A stretch of 64,000 nucleotides of DNA. Source: CALBZH01 sp964538515. GTDB taxonomy: Bacteria > Desulfobacterota > Syntrophobacteria > Syntrophobacterales > Syntrophobacteraceae. The notes under the pieces are model-generated. The model was not told where the DNA came from. It ran no database searches and saw nothing but the letters and a program-made list of their open reading frames with translations. How positions within the stretch are numbered: position 1 is the stretch's first letter; every line of letters starts with the position of its first letter. The DNA lies in assembly GCA_964538515.1 (NCBI GenBank), contig CAZIEW010000008.1, positions 1-64,000 of the forward strand, read 5' to 3'. Shown here piece by piece: positions 34,090 through 43,658 of this stretch. Both the position numbers and the translations under genes were made by a program.

Positions 34090-34535
34090 AACGACCTCAC
34101 GGGTGGGCGGTGAGCCAGGAGTCTGTCGCACAACATTACCACAAAACAGGCAAAGAGGGATCTCTTTCCTCACGCTCGGCCCTACCCCGCGCGGGTTACT
34201 CTGTGCCCCTGTCATCCCGAGCGCATGTGAGCGATCCTAAAACCGGTCGCATCGGTCGCGATCACGAAAAGTCCGCCACTGAGCCGTTTAGGACAAAAAT
34301 CCGCCTTCAGGAGCAGCATGGATCCGGTTCTACTGTCCTGAGGTTGCGTCGTGGCGTGCTCCTTGCATAAATACGTTCTGGTTCTTGTCGTACCTGCTGT
34401 CGCACGTTGCTCCTGGCTGGTTTTCGCCTCGGGGTGCCTTTGAATGGAGGGGTACGAAAGGCAGAGATCCGACCTGGTCAGGCTTTGTCCGCTGACGTCC
34501 AGACTGCCCCGTGGTGTGGGGGGAAGGGTATGCCG
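34090..34535. other. Divergent intergenic region with a sigma-54 site
   Basis: 446 bases between the DUF6909-like gene and the PilZ regulator. It contains the sigma-54 element at 34351-34367; otherwise I see only short palindromic patches such as CCGCGCGG. Confidence 0.5.
34351..34367 (+). promoter_or_regulatory. Sigma-54 (-24/-12) site before the cNMP-fold/PilZ gene
   Basis: GTGGCGTGCTCCTTGCA fits YTGGCACG-N4-TTGCW well: GG (34353-34354) and GC (34365-34366) are 10 bases apart and TTGCA is exact. The predicted start near 34378 leaves a leader of about 155 bases. Confidence 0.72.
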
Positions 34536-35555
34536 ATGGATGACTATTCCTTGCGAGAATCCCTGGTCGACTCCTACGTGAGTCAAAACGATACGAAGGC
34601 TGCTGTGAGCCTTCTTTTCGAGATGATCGTCGAGTGTGCCAAGCGGAAGGATTTTGTAAAGGCGGAGGCCTTTCGAGTCAGACTCATGGAAGTTGATGCG
34701 CTCGCTCTGACTGAGATCATCCAGTCGGGTGAGATCATCGAGGAGGAAAAACAGCAAGCCATCGACCAGGATCACGCCGCCGCCTGGGCCCCGCTGTATT
34801 CGACCCTGACGCAGGAGGAGGGCAACGCCCTTTACTTTGCCTTGCAAGGAGAGGTGGTCGAAGCGACCCTGAGCGTATTCACCCAGGGCGAGCACTATTC
34901 CAAGCTTTGCTTTGTGAAGCGGGGCGAGCTTGCGATGCTTTGGCGCACGGGATCGAGGGAAACCGTGCTGAAGCGGATCGGGGCGAGGGAAGTGGTTGCG
35001 GGCGATGGGTTCTTTTCTGAAAGCGTGTGCACCATTTCGCTCGTGGCCCTCTCTCGGGTCGAGCTGTTGACCTTGGAAAAGGAGGTGCTGATCGACTGGG
35101 AGAAGCGATTCCCGGCCCTCGAGGGCAAGCTCCGCGCGTTCGTTCTCGGCTCGCACGACATTCCCTTTCTCCTCAAGCAGCACAGCCTGGATCGGCGTGC
35201 CAATCGCCGCCTCAAAACCCCGGGGAGCATCATGGTGCAACTGCTGAGTGCTGCGGGGTCTCCGCTGGGGAAGCCCTTTCGAGGAGACCTCACCGATGTC
35301 TCCAGCGGTGGTGCCGCATTTTACGCGGGAATCCGGGATCGAAAAACCAGCCGCGCTCTCTTGGGACGGCCTGCCGTGCTTACGATTCCCATCCCTGGGA
35401 ACGTACCTCCGCTCAAGTTCATTCGAAAAGGCAGCATCGTCGCGATCAGCCACTCTCCTTTCGAGGGCTACTGCATCCACGTCGAGCTCGAAGAACGGCT
35501 GAGTGAGCTAGAAACGATGGACATTTCAACCGCCCTGCGCATCGACAGGCATTAG
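34536..35555 (+). CDS. Cyclic-nucleotide-fold + PilZ domain protein
   Basis: A 339-residue cytosolic regulator. A helical N-terminus is followed by a CRP-like beta-barrel (HYSKLCFVKRGELAMLWR, VVAGDGFFSE) that lacks the arginine of a normal cAMP phosphate cassette. A C-terminal PilZ domain has the c-di-GMP motifs RRANRR (near 219) and DVSSGG (near 253). So c-di-GMP is the likely ligand and cAMP binding doubtful. ATG at 34536 chosen for spacing from GGGGGGAAGG; 34530 is alternative. It probably depends on sigma-54. Confidence 0.85.
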   Translation: MDDYSLRESLVDSYVSQNDTKAAVSLLFEMIVECAKRKDFVKAEAFRVRLMEVDALALTEIIQSGEIIEEEKQQAIDQDHAAAWAPLYSTLTQEEGNALYFALQGEVVEATLSVFTQGEHYSKLCFVKRGELAMLWRTGSRETVLKRIGAREVVAGDGFFSESVCTISLVALSRVELLTLEKEVLIDWEKRFPALEGKLRAFVLGSHDIPFLLKQHSLDRRANRRLKTPGSIMVQLLSAAGSPLGKPFRGDLTDVSSGGAAFYAGIRDRKTSRALLGRPAVLTIPIPGNVPPLKFIRKGSIVAISHSPFEGYCIHVELEERLSELETMDISTALRIDRH

Positions 35556-35816
35556 AGGTTGCTCGAGTGCTCGTCTGGATACATGGTCGTGCGTTCTGAT
35601 CGACCAGGGCGGGCAATGCCGGACTCGTGTGCAAAATGGTCCTTAGCCCTTGCCGGAGGCATACGGATGATCCTTTGAAGCCGCCCGCGAACCCAGACAT
35701 TTGGGTTTGAGCCGTTCCTGCGCTGTGATAAAATCTGCCCTCTCATGATGGACAAGCTCAGGCAGATGCTGGGTCGGTGTAGTGGTGGGTCAGTTGAAAT
35801 GCGTGGGGAGTCGTTT

Positions 35817-36215
35817 ATGCGAAGAGTGCTTCTGGGTTGTCTCGTTGGCCTGGCTGTGACTGTTCCGATTACGCTCTGGGCCGGGTCCGCGTTGAAAAGC
35901 GGGTCGATCGACTCCAGCAGTGGGGTTCCTGATAAGGACTTGAAATACGAAGATTTCCAGATCACGAGCGATGGCTTCATTACGGGCTATGTCGTGAATG
36001 CCTCGGGCAAGACCCGTTCGGCTGTCAGGGTAGACATGTGGACGACCAACAGGAATGAGACCAAGATTCTCTGGAGGAAGAGCTTGACTCTCGGGGACAT
36101 TGGACCCCACGAGAAGAAACTGGTCAAAGAAGCCTACAAGGAGGATACGGAGGAGCTGTCCAGGACCGAGATCAAGCTCCGCCTCCCGAGCGGCGCCAAC
36201 TTCAGGAACAAGTGA
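35817..36215 (+). CDS. Small exported protein, FxLYD-like
   Basis: A 132-residue protein with signal peptide RRVLLGCLVGLAVTVPITLWA and an Ig-like beta domain (YEDFQITSDGFITGYVVNASGKTRSAVRVDMW) of the type that measures inter-strand hydrogen bonding in FxLYD proteins. Periplasmic or surface location inferred. The ATG at 35817 follows GGGGAGTCGTTT. It converges with the cyclase operon. Function unknown. Confidence 0.7.
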   Translation: MRRVLLGCLVGLAVTVPITLWAGSALKSGSIDSSSGVPDKDLKYEDFQITSDGFITGYVVNASGKTRSAVRVDMWTTNRNETKILWRKSLTLGDIGPHEKKLVKEAYKEDTEELSRTEIKLRLPSGANFRNK

Positions 36216-36261
36216 GATTCAACGCCCCTATGGGTCAAGGACGATGTCCACGGTCACACGG

Positions 36262-38424
36262 TCATTTCTCGGTGAGGCTCCAAATGCCGTCCCAAGACGT
36301 CTCGCGGCCGTCGACAAGCTCCCTGCAGCGCCGTGCATACAGCTGCGCGACCTTGTCCTCAGGGATAGCCTCGAAAGCGACGAGGGCCTCAGCCCACCGC
36401 TTCTCATAGCAGAACGCGAGCCCATCCAGGAATGGAGCGGTTGACGGCGGCTCCTCTCCCGAGAGCCCCGTCAGCTCATAGACCCTGACGGGTGTCGTCC
36501 GACCGACCACCCGAATGAGCCCCAGCTCGCGTCCTGCGAATTGCGAGGAGGACTGGGTCCAGGTTTCCTCCGAGATCATGATCGCCGTGCCGAAGACCTT
36601 GTTCGCCCCTTCCAGCCGGGAAGCGAGATTGGCTGCATCCCCCAGCACCGTGTAGTCGAACCGGGTGCGCGATCCCATGTTTCCGACCACAAGCTCACCC
36701 GTGTTGATGCCAATGCGGGCTCGGAGGGCTCGCCCGGCGCGGCGGGCGAATTCCTCGGCGCGGTCGGCAAGCTTGCGCTGACACCGCACCGCTGCCCGGC
36801 AGGCCCTTTCGGCGTGATCCGGCTGCGTCGAAGGGGCGTTCCAGAACGCGATGATCGCGTCCCCCTCATATTTGTCGAGCGTGCCTCCTTCTTCCAAAAT
36901 GATATCAGTCATATCGCTCAGGTAGTCATTCAGAAGGCTGGTGAGGGCTTCGGGATCCAGGCGCTCGGAAATCGACGAAAACCCTTCGAGATCGGAAAAG
37001 AGGATGGTCATCTCGCGGCGCTCGCCCCCGAGGCGCAGCTGGGAGGGGTCCTCGAGGATGCGCTCGATGACGGCCGGGCTCAGGTAGTGCTTGAACGCGT
37101 TCTTGATGAACGCCTTTCGGCGGCCTTCAGTCGCGTAGCTTAGCAGGATGGCACTGACGAGAGACAGCGCCACTGCACTTTCCGATGCGGCAATGGGCCA
37201 CCAGTAACCCAATGGGTAGGCGGCAAATCCCACCACGACGGGTAGGGGGCCAAGCACTGTGCAGGCTATGGCGCTATGGGCGGCTCGCCGGCTGACCACC
37301 ATTGCGGCAAAGCTCCCCGCGAGGGCGAGGAAAAGGGTTGCGAGGACGACCGAGAAAGTGGGCGTATCAGCGATGAAATCACTGGAAAGGACATTGTCCA
37401 GGACGGTCGCGTGGATCTCTACCCCCGGATAGATTTTGCTGATGGGCGTCGGGCGAAGGTCGAGGAGACCCGGCGCGCTGAAGCCGAAAAACACGTAGCA
37501 GTCTTTGAAGACCTGTGGGCTGACAGGAGGGGGGGACTGACCGGACTGGAGCAACAGTTCGGACTTGATGATAGAGGCGGCGTCGAAAGATTCGAAGGTC
37601 CCGGCCGGTCCTCTGAAGCGCAGGATCATCCGTGCCCCGGAATCGATTGGAATCGTCCGGCCGCCCGCGACGAGATGCCTTGCCTCGATCTTCCCCGCCA
37701 AGTCCATGCGCTGCGCGGACGTGGCCAGATGGCTTGAACGATTCAGGTGCTCCGAAATGAAAGCCGCGAAGCCTAGGGAGGGTGTTACTTTGCGATCGAA
37801 AACCTGAAAGAGCCGTGCGCGGCGAAAGATGCCGTCCAGGTCGGGCTCGTCGATGACATCTCCGAGCAGAGCTGCGCTGGAAGCGACTTCGGTAATGGGA
37901 AAGGCCGCCTTGGGGACGACCAGATCGGCGGTGCCCGACTGGGCCATCCAACGATCGAGACCCTCGAGGAGCAGGCGGGAGCGGGATTCGTATTCGGGCG
38001 GCCATGCGGTGACGGAGCCCGTGCCGCGCCGCAGGCAGAGGGCGGCGACGAAGGGAGGTCCTCGCTTGATGGCATCGCCTAAAGCCTGGTCGTCGGAAAC
38101 CCCGTAAACGGACGGCTCCAGATACAAGACATCGAAAACAAGCGCTCGCGCCCCGCTCCTTCGGCAAAAATCGATAATCGGGGCGTAGACCTCACGGGGC
38201 CACGGCCATGACAGCCCGTTTTCCTTTTGGCCCCATTCAAGGCTCGTTTGGTCGAGAAGAATGAGCTTAATGCGATCCGTTGCCGGGCCAGGTCGGGCGA
38301 AGTGATGAACCCGCCAGGCCCAGGTCGCATGCTCGAACCGGTCCAGGGAGCCCGAGACCCACAGCAATAGGGCCACGATCGTTGAGGCAGCTCCGATCAG
38401 GACGGATTGGGTGATTCTTTTCAT
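36262..38424 (-). CDS. CHASE2-domain class III adenylate/guanylate cyclase
   Basis: A 720-residue membrane sensor enzyme making cAMP (or cGMP). An N-terminal helix (ITQSVLIGAASTIVALLLW) leads into a periplasmic CHASE2 domain (about 30-340; ILLDQTSLEWGQ, VFDVLYLEP). Three membrane helices follow, and then a class III cyclase domain from about 465 with metal aspartates in ILFSDLEGFSSISERL and DKYEGDAIIAFW. It lies 13 bases after the M48 gene, so in one operon. The nucleotide product cannot be read with certainty. Confidence 0.93.
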   Translation of the reverse strand: MKRITQSVLIGAASTIVALLLWVSGSLDRFEHATWAWRVHHFARPGPATDRIKLILLDQTSLEWGQKENGLSWPWPREVYAPIIDFCRRSGARALVFDVLYLEPSVYGVSDDQALGDAIKRGPPFVAALCLRRGTGSVTAWPPEYESRSRLLLEGLDRWMAQSGTADLVVPKAAFPITEVASSAALLGDVIDEPDLDGIFRRARLFQVFDRKVTPSLGFAAFISEHLNRSSHLATSAQRMDLAGKIEARHLVAGGRTIPIDSGARMILRFRGPAGTFESFDAASIIKSELLLQSGQSPPPVSPQVFKDCYVFFGFSAPGLLDLRPTPISKIYPGVEIHATVLDNVLSSDFIADTPTFSVVLATLFLALAGSFAAMVVSRRAAHSAIACTVLGPLPVVVGFAAYPLGYWWPIAASESAVALSLVSAILLSYATEGRRKAFIKNAFKHYLSPAVIERILEDPSQLRLGGERREMTILFSDLEGFSSISERLDPEALTSLLNDYLSDMTDIILEEGGTLDKYEGDAIIAFWNAPSTQPDHAERACRAAVRCQRKLADRAEEFARRAGRALRARIGINTGELVVGNMGSRTRFDYTVLGDAANLASRLEGANKVFGTAIMISEETWTQSSSQFAGRELGLIRVVGRTTPVRVYELTGLSGEEPPSTAPFLDGLAFCYEKRWAEALVAFEAIPEDKVAQLYARRCRELVDGRETSWDGIWSLTEK

Positions 38425-38437
38425 GGGATCGCGATGC

Positions 38438-39364
38438 TCAAACCTTGCTCATAGCGACTTCGAACCGTTTTTGTCGTGGCGGCGGACTCAGCGAAGGACC
38501 ACCGACGGTGGGTCCGAGCTGCTTGATCCGATCGGCCGGCTGTGGGTGCGTCTTGGCGAACCCCGCCCCTCCCGGCTTCATCTGCTTTTGCATTTCGGCG
38601 AGCATGGTTTGCAGGGCTCCGGGATCATAGCCCACGCGCCGGAGAATATTCGCGGCCGCTCGGTCGGCATCGGCTTCGAGCTCGCGGGAGTAGCCGTTGT
38701 TCATCAGGGTTGACGTGACATCCGTGATCGACCCTTCGAAGGCTTCGGTAAGCTGGCCCAATTGGGAAGGCGTGTAGCTCTTCGCGGCCTCCATCGCCAG
38801 GATGTTGAAAGCGGACGTCAAACGGCTCGTCTTGATCGACTTGAGCCCATGCTGGCCCTGAATGTGGCCGATCTCATGCGCCAGGACAGCAGCCAGCTCA
38901 TCTTCGGACTTGCACAGCCGGACCATCCCTCGCGTGACCATGATGAGACCGCCCGGGGCGGCGAAAGCGTTGATCTCCGGGGAATCGAGCAGCATGAAGT
39001 GATAGCCGCCGAAGGTGTCCGGTCGGTCTGACGCCTGGGCGAGCGTCTGGCCGAGTGCGTTCAGATAGCGGTTCGCCGCTTCATCTTGATAAGGCCTGTA
39101 AGTGGCAAAGACCGACGCAGCAACGGCGCGCCCAATGTAATACTCCTGCTCGGGAGTGATATCCTGAAAGCTCTTGCCCAGAGCGGTGCCGGCCTTGACG
39201 AGGGAGCCCGCCGGCACGGGCAGCGCCGACCCGGCGGCGGCCCCCAGAATCGCGCCAAGATCGACGCCCGACTGGGTCGATCCGCAGCCGTTCAGGGACG
39301 TACAGACCAGGAGGAGTGAAATCGCGATCATGAGCGCATTGCGAGGGGATGAGGCGAGTCTCAT
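38438..39364 (-). CDS. M48-family zinc metalloprotease lipoprotein
   Basis: A 308-residue envelope protease. A signal peptide ends in lipobox LNGC (C27). The zinc motif is H163-E-I-G-H167 with third ligand E230 in ELEADADRAA, as in the BepA/YfgC and LoiP group. A C-terminal HPQPADRIKQLG is also typical. Its ATG overlaps the stop of the SH3 gene by 4 bases. Likely membrane-protein or envelope quality control. Middle gene of an SH3-M48-cyclase operon. Confidence 0.93.
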   Translation of the reverse strand: MRLASSPRNALMIAISLLLVCTSLNGCGSTQSGVDLGAILGAAAGSALPVPAGSLVKAGTALGKSFQDITPEQEYYIGRAVAASVFATYRPYQDEAANRYLNALGQTLAQASDRPDTFGGYHFMLLDSPEINAFAAPGGLIMVTRGMVRLCKSEDELAAVLAHEIGHIQGQHGLKSIKTSRLTSAFNILAMEAAKSYTPSQLGQLTEAFEGSITDVTSTLMNNGYSRELEADADRAAANILRRVGYDPGALQTMLAEMQKQMKPGGAGFAKTHPQPADRIKQLGPTVGGPSLSPPPRQKRFEVAMSKV

Positions 39365-39852
39365 TTCACACCTCCTTCCGAAGGCTTCAAGGCGCCCTCT
39401 TTGATAAACTGGCTGATCTCCGCCGGAGAAACCCGCATCGCCTCCATCCTGTCCACCGACGCATAGTCAGCCCCGGCATGGGCTCTTCGATACTGTGACT
39501 CGACGTCGGCATTAAACCCCTTGCCGGCCAGAGCGATCTCCTGGCTGGTGGTGCCCGAAGGTCCTCCCTGGGCGCCGACTCCCAGCGTCACCTGCTTCTT
39601 GGTGAGTGCCGACTGGTGGATCCAGCCTGATTGGCTCGACCGGTTCTTGACGCTGATCCAGTCGCCCTGCTGCTGCAAAGCCTCCACACGCTCGCCGTAG
39701 GCGACCTGCCCCGTGATCGCACCTAGAAAGGACGGGGTTGCTCGAAGCTGCCCTTCCTTCACTTGGACGCTCATCAGGCCCAGTTCCGTGTGGCCGGCCG
39801 TGGCCACAAAAGCCAATAACCCCAATGCTGCCAAGATCCTGCCAGGTTTCAC
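39361..39852 (-). CDS. Exported bacterial SH3-domain protein
   Basis: A 163-residue protein starting with GTG after a strong AAGGAGGGGCAA. It has a signal peptide (ILAALGLLAFVATAGHTELG) and an SH3b domain (LRATPSFLGAITGQVAYGERV, WISVKNRSSQSGWIHQSAL). The tail is rich in polar residues (VSPAEISQFIKEG). Periplasmic SH3b domains often bind peptidoglycan peptides. First gene of the operon with the M48 lipoprotein and CHASE2 cyclase. Confidence 0.85.
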   Translation of the reverse strand: MKPGRILAALGLLAFVATAGHTELGLMSVQVKEGQLRATPSFLGAITGQVAYGERVEALQQQGDWISVKNRSSQSGWIHQSALTKKQVTLGVGAQGGPSGTTSQEIALAGKGFNADVESQYRRAHAGADYASVDRMEAMRVSPAEISQFIKEGALKPSEGGVK

Positions 39853-40345
39853 TTGCCCCTCCTTGATTCGTCCATGGAATCGAATTAGTGGCCTCGCCCG
39901 CTGTCCACAGGCGGTGCAGCCACCGCAGATGTAACTGGCCGGTAATGCTAGCACTCGAGCCGCCTTGTCGCAATATCCATTGCCTCCCGACGCAGCCGAC
40001 TGAAGACGACGATGCGGGCTTCGGACGCTCCATGGTCCTTCGGATCTCTTGAGCGCTTGTCCTGTCGGCCAATCGCGGTATCGTGTTATGGTGGCACTAT
40101 GACAGCACGGCGAGAGTCATCAATCAAACGAGCATGATGCCGGATGCCGGGTGCCGGATAAAGACCCTTCGGCTGCGCGCTCGTTTCATCTCGCATCCGG
40201 AATCCAACATCCAGCATCGATCTCGTAGAGGTGCAGCATTATTGCCGGGCTGTGCTAAGGTTGTGGCAAGAAGCGTCGAGCGCGGGGCTGACTGTCGTGC
40301 TCCGGGCAACTTGAGGGGAACCTTTGTGGCCGAGAGGAGAAGCTT
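39853..40345. other. Divergent intergenic region with a repeat
   Basis: 493 bases between the SH3 gene and the cytochrome b561 gene. It carries the GCATCCGG-type inverted repeat at 40136-40219. No additional gene is convincing. Confidence 0.5.
40136..40219. repeat. GATGCCGGATGCCGG-type inverted repeat
   Basis: GATGCCGGATGCCGGGTGCC (40136-40155) continues with GGAT and faces GCATCCGGAATCCAACATCC (40193-40212) followed by AGCATC. The imperfect arms are about 24-27 bases with a loop near 30 bases. A different unit from the other repeat families in the window. Confidence 0.65.
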
Positions 40346-40987
40346 ATGGAGAAAGACACGCCGGTAAGGGTCTGGGACGTCTTTGTTCGGGTGTTCCACT
40401 GGGTGCTGGTGATTGCATTTGCCGTCTGTTATGTGACGGAAGGGAAGCCGCGTTGGGTCCATGTCAATGCGGGCTACATCATTGCGGTTCTGATCCCCCT
40501 GCGCGTGCTTTGGGGGTTCGTCGGGCCCCGCCATGCGCGCTTCAGCGACTTTGTTCGAGGACCCCGGGCAGTCTTGACACATTTGAAGGATGTGGCCACC
40601 TTGAAAGCGCGGCGATATCTGGGCCACGACCCAGCCGGAGGTGCCATGATCGTCGCTCTGCTGGTGACGATCGGACTGACCGTGCTTTCCGGGATGGTCC
40701 TGCACGGCGTAAAAGACAAAGCCGGTCCTTTTTCCGGAATGCGAGCCAAGACGATCTTGGAGCTTCCTTCGATGCACGATCAGGCGTTCGCCTCCAAAGG
40801 GGGACGAGAAGGGAGGGTCAAGGACAAACGGGAAGACTGGCTGGAGGACGTCCATGAGGTCCTGGCGAATATCGCTCTGGCTCTGGTGGTGCTCCACATC
40901 GGTGGGGTGCTTGCCGTGAGCGCTCAGACGCGGGAGAACTTGGTCATGAGCATGATCACGGGGCGAAAAAGGCCCCCTTCGTCTTGA
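40346..40987 (+). CDS. Cytochrome b561 / hydrogenase-type b-subunit
   Basis: A 213-residue four-helix membrane cytochrome b. VRVWDVFVRVFHWVLV opens helix 1 with a candidate heme histidine (FHW). GYIIAVLIPLRVLWGFVGPRHARF, a helix around LLVTIGLTVLSGMVLHG and a C-terminal helix ending LVVLHIGG supply further histidines. The ATG has GAGGAGAAGCTT ahead. No partner dehydrogenase or cytochrome c is adjacent, so its electron donor and acceptor are unknown. Confidence 0.9.
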   Translation: MEKDTPVRVWDVFVRVFHWVLVIAFAVCYVTEGKPRWVHVNAGYIIAVLIPLRVLWGFVGPRHARFSDFVRGPRAVLTHLKDVATLKARRYLGHDPAGGAMIVALLVTIGLTVLSGMVLHGVKDKAGPFSGMRAKTILELPSMHDQAFASKGGREGRVKDKREDWLEDVHEVLANIALALVVLHIGGVLAVSAQTRENLVMSMITGRKRPPSS

Positions 40988-41115
40988 GAGCCCGTTCGCC
41001 GAATTGGAGCACGGTTTCCACGGCGGGATCTCCTCGAGGCTCGACATGCAGGAGTGATTCTCAGAAGGTGCAACCGCTCGCGATCATCCCCGCAGCACAT
41101 GCGTCCTCGAGGCAA

Positions 41116-43101
41116 TCACCCGGCAGCCTGCGCTCGTTTCCTCCGGATCTGGAGCATAATGCCTAGGGTCAGGATTCCAAGGCCGGTGACGTCCGTGATA
41201 GCGCCGGGATCGATCAGCATCAGCCCTGCGCCGAAGAACACGATTCTCTCCAGAAGGTTCATCGGGGCGATGCAGAAGCCGATCATGGCTGCTCCCACGC
41301 CGTACATGCCGCAGCTTGCGGTCACGAGGTTCTGAATCAAAAGCAAGGGGGTCGTATTGATGAGGAGCATGGCGGGATTGTACACGAAAATGTATGGGAC
41401 CAGAAAAGCACCGATAGCCAGTTTGGTGGATATGAAGCCCGTCTTCATGGGGTCGGACTTGGCGATACCCGATGCCGCATAAGCGGCAAGGGCCACGGGT
41501 GGGGTGATGTCGGCCACGATCCCAAAATAGAACACAAACATGTGGGCGGCGAGAACGGGAACGTTAAGCAAGGTCAGGGCCGGCGCCGCCAGCGTGGAGG
41601 TGATGATGTAAGTGGCTGTGGTGGGCACTCCCATCCCGAGAATGATCGAGGTGATCATGGTGAAAAAGAGGCTCAAGAGCAAGTTGCCGCCGGCGAGCTC
41701 GATCAGGCCGTTAGCCATTTTGAGCCCCACTCCGGTCAGAGTCACCACTCCGATGATGATGCCGGCGCAGGCGCAAGCGATCGCGACTCCGATGGCATTA
41801 CGAGCCCCGAGCTCGAATCCGTCCAAGATGTCGCGCAGACTCATCCGGGTGGACTTCTTGAGCATCGATGCCAGGATGCAGACCACGAGTCCCATCAGCG
41901 CCGCGTACAGCGGGGTGAAGCCTCCCGTGAGGAAGCCGATGATGGCCACGAGGGGCAGGAAAAGATGCCCTCGCTCGGCCATCACATGGCCAAAGCGCGG
42001 GAGCTCATCGCGGCTCATGCCTTTCAGATTGCACCGCTTTGCTTCGAAATGCACCTCGATGAACACACCGAAGAAGTAGAGACAGGCAGGAATGGCTGCG
42101 GCCTTGGCAATGTCGAGGTAGGGAACGTTGATGAACTCAGCCATGACGAAGGCGGCGGCCCCCATGATCGGAGGCATCAGCTGGCCGCCCGTCGATGCGG
42201 AAGCTTCGACCGCCGCCGCGAACTCTGGTCGATAGCCGAGGCGCTTCATCATCGGGATCGTGAACGCCCCCGATTCGACGGTGTTGGCAACCGAGCTTCC
42301 CGATACCATCCCTTCCAGCGCACTTGTCACAACGGCCACCTTGGCCGGGCCCCCCGATGCCCAACCAGCGATTGCGTTGGAAATGTCAATGAAAAGCTGC
42401 CCCAAGCCGGATTTCTCGCGGAACGATCCAAACAGGACAAAGAGATAGATGAAGCTCGCGGAGACGGCCAGCGGAATGCCGAGGATGCCTTCGGTTGTCA
42501 GGTACATGTGGGAGGCGATTCGCTGCAGGGAATATCCCCGGTGAGCGAGAAACCCTGGAAAATAGGACCCGAAATAGGCATAAAGGAGAAAAATGCTCGC
42601 AAGAAGAACCATCGGCCAGCCCACGACCCGTCTTGCGGCCTCCATGGTGAGGAGAATGCCGAGCCAGGAAAAGACGTAGTCGATCGTCTCATAGTCACCG
42701 CCTGATTGCATGATGCGTGAATAGTTCAGCGTCATGTAAAGGCCCACCAGACCCGCAAAGGCCGCCAGAACGTAGTCGTGCAGGCGGAGGCGGTCCGAGT
42801 CCTCTGAATGCCGGAACGGAAAGAGAAGATAGACGAGCGTGAAGGCGAAGGCCAGGTGGACGGATCGCTGGAGTTGTGCTGGAAGCAGGCCGAAGGCTGC
42901 TGTGTAAACCTGAAAGCAGGAAAAAGCCACGCCGATGGTGTAAACCAGCCAGTGGGGAAAGCCTGCCAGCTTGCGGGTGGCCATCTCCCGGTCAACGTGG
43001 CGCAGAATTTCCTCGACTTCCTCCTTGCTGACTTCTTCCACCGCTTGCACCGCGACGCCCTGCCCGTCGTCCTTCAAGTGTTCCTTGTCCTCGCCGTTCA
43101 C
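41116..43101 (-). CDS. TRAP transporter fused permease (4TM + 12TM)
   Basis: A 661-residue fused DctQ-DctM-type permease of the TAXI subfamily. Many hydrophobic helices; signature regions VSGSSVANTVESGAFTIPMM, STGGQLMPPIMGAAAFVM and GMGVPTTATYIITSTL. The GTG at 43101 overlaps the stop of the DUF1850 gene (GTGA), which fixes the start. Works with the solute receptor two genes upstream to import an organic anion or amino acid using an ion gradient. Confidence 0.95.
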   Translation of the reverse strand: MNGEDKEHLKDDGQGVAVQAVEEVSKEEVEEILRHVDREMATRKLAGFPHWLVYTIGVAFSCFQVYTAAFGLLPAQLQRSVHLAFAFTLVYLLFPFRHSEDSDRLRLHDYVLAAFAGLVGLYMTLNYSRIMQSGGDYETIDYVFSWLGILLTMEAARRVVGWPMVLLASIFLLYAYFGSYFPGFLAHRGYSLQRIASHMYLTTEGILGIPLAVSASFIYLFVLFGSFREKSGLGQLFIDISNAIAGWASGGPAKVAVVTSALEGMVSGSSVANTVESGAFTIPMMKRLGYRPEFAAAVEASASTGGQLMPPIMGAAAFVMAEFINVPYLDIAKAAAIPACLYFFGVFIEVHFEAKRCNLKGMSRDELPRFGHVMAERGHLFLPLVAIIGFLTGGFTPLYAALMGLVVCILASMLKKSTRMSLRDILDGFELGARNAIGVAIACACAGIIIGVVTLTGVGLKMANGLIELAGGNLLLSLFFTMITSIILGMGVPTTATYIITSTLAAPALTLLNVPVLAAHMFVFYFGIVADITPPVALAAYAASGIAKSDPMKTGFISTKLAIGAFLVPYIFVYNPAMLLINTTPLLLIQNLVTASCGMYGVGAAMIGFCIAPMNLLERIVFFGAGLMLIDPGAITDVTGLGILTLGIMLQIRRKRAQAAG

Positions 43102-43637
43102 CACAAACACCCGCCTTTCATCATGCCATAAATGGAAAGCTTCACGCTGCGGATCCGAAGCCCGTCTCCCGGCTCGGTCAGGTCCGCAAGCGCGATCTCC
43201 TGCCCTCTGATCAACAGTCGGTGGCCCGCAACACGCCCCACCCGCACGACCACTTCGGGCACGCTCTGGTTCACAGTCCACTCCAGCCAGCCATCCGGGA
43301 GGACCTTCAAAGTGCCCTCGTGGGTGGTGGCTTCCGGCATGCCCGCACCGAAGGCATCGAATCGCGACTTCACGATCACCAGGCTACCGTCCTGGACCCG
43401 CAAGGTTTCATAAACTGGACGTTTGTTCACGGAATGCGTGAACGAGAGAACCATTTCTTCGCCGTCCGCCATCCTGGCGCACATCCGCACTTGGCCACGG
43501 CCGGTGCTGAAGAGCTCCACGCCGCTCATCCACGGCCAAAAAAGGCCGGTTCCCACAATGAGTGCCACAATGCCTGCGGCTGCTATCCGAATCGTCATCT
43601 TTGAGCGAGACGAGGCCTTCCAGCGTGTGGCACTCAC
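43098..43637 (-). CDS. DUF1850 protein of a TAXI-TRAP operon
   Basis: A 179-residue protein with one N-terminal hydrophobic segment (AAAGIVALIVGTGLFWPW) and a beta-rich exported domain (FTHSVNKRPVYETLRV, VRVGRVAGHRLLI). DUF1850 genes typically sit between the TAXI receptor and the fused permease, as here. The start is uncertain: GTG at 43637 after TTGAGG, or ATG at 43598. Probably a small accessory subunit; function unproven. Confidence 0.82.
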   Translation of the reverse strand: MSATRWKASSRSKMTIRIAAAGIVALIVGTGLFWPWMSGVELFSTGRGQVRMCARMADGEEMVLSFTHSVNKRPVYETLRVQDGSLVIVKSRFDAFGAGMPEATTHEGTLKVLPDGWLEWTVNQSVPEVVVRVGRVAGHRLLIRGQEIALADLTEPGDGLRIRSVKLSIYGMMKGGCLW

Positions 43638-43658
43638 CGGAAGGCCTCAAGGCGAGAT

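Noticed and set aside
34090..34215. N-terminal extension of the DUF6909-like gene to ATG 34215
   Set aside because: The ATG at 34089 has GAGG at good spacing; the extension is low-complexity.
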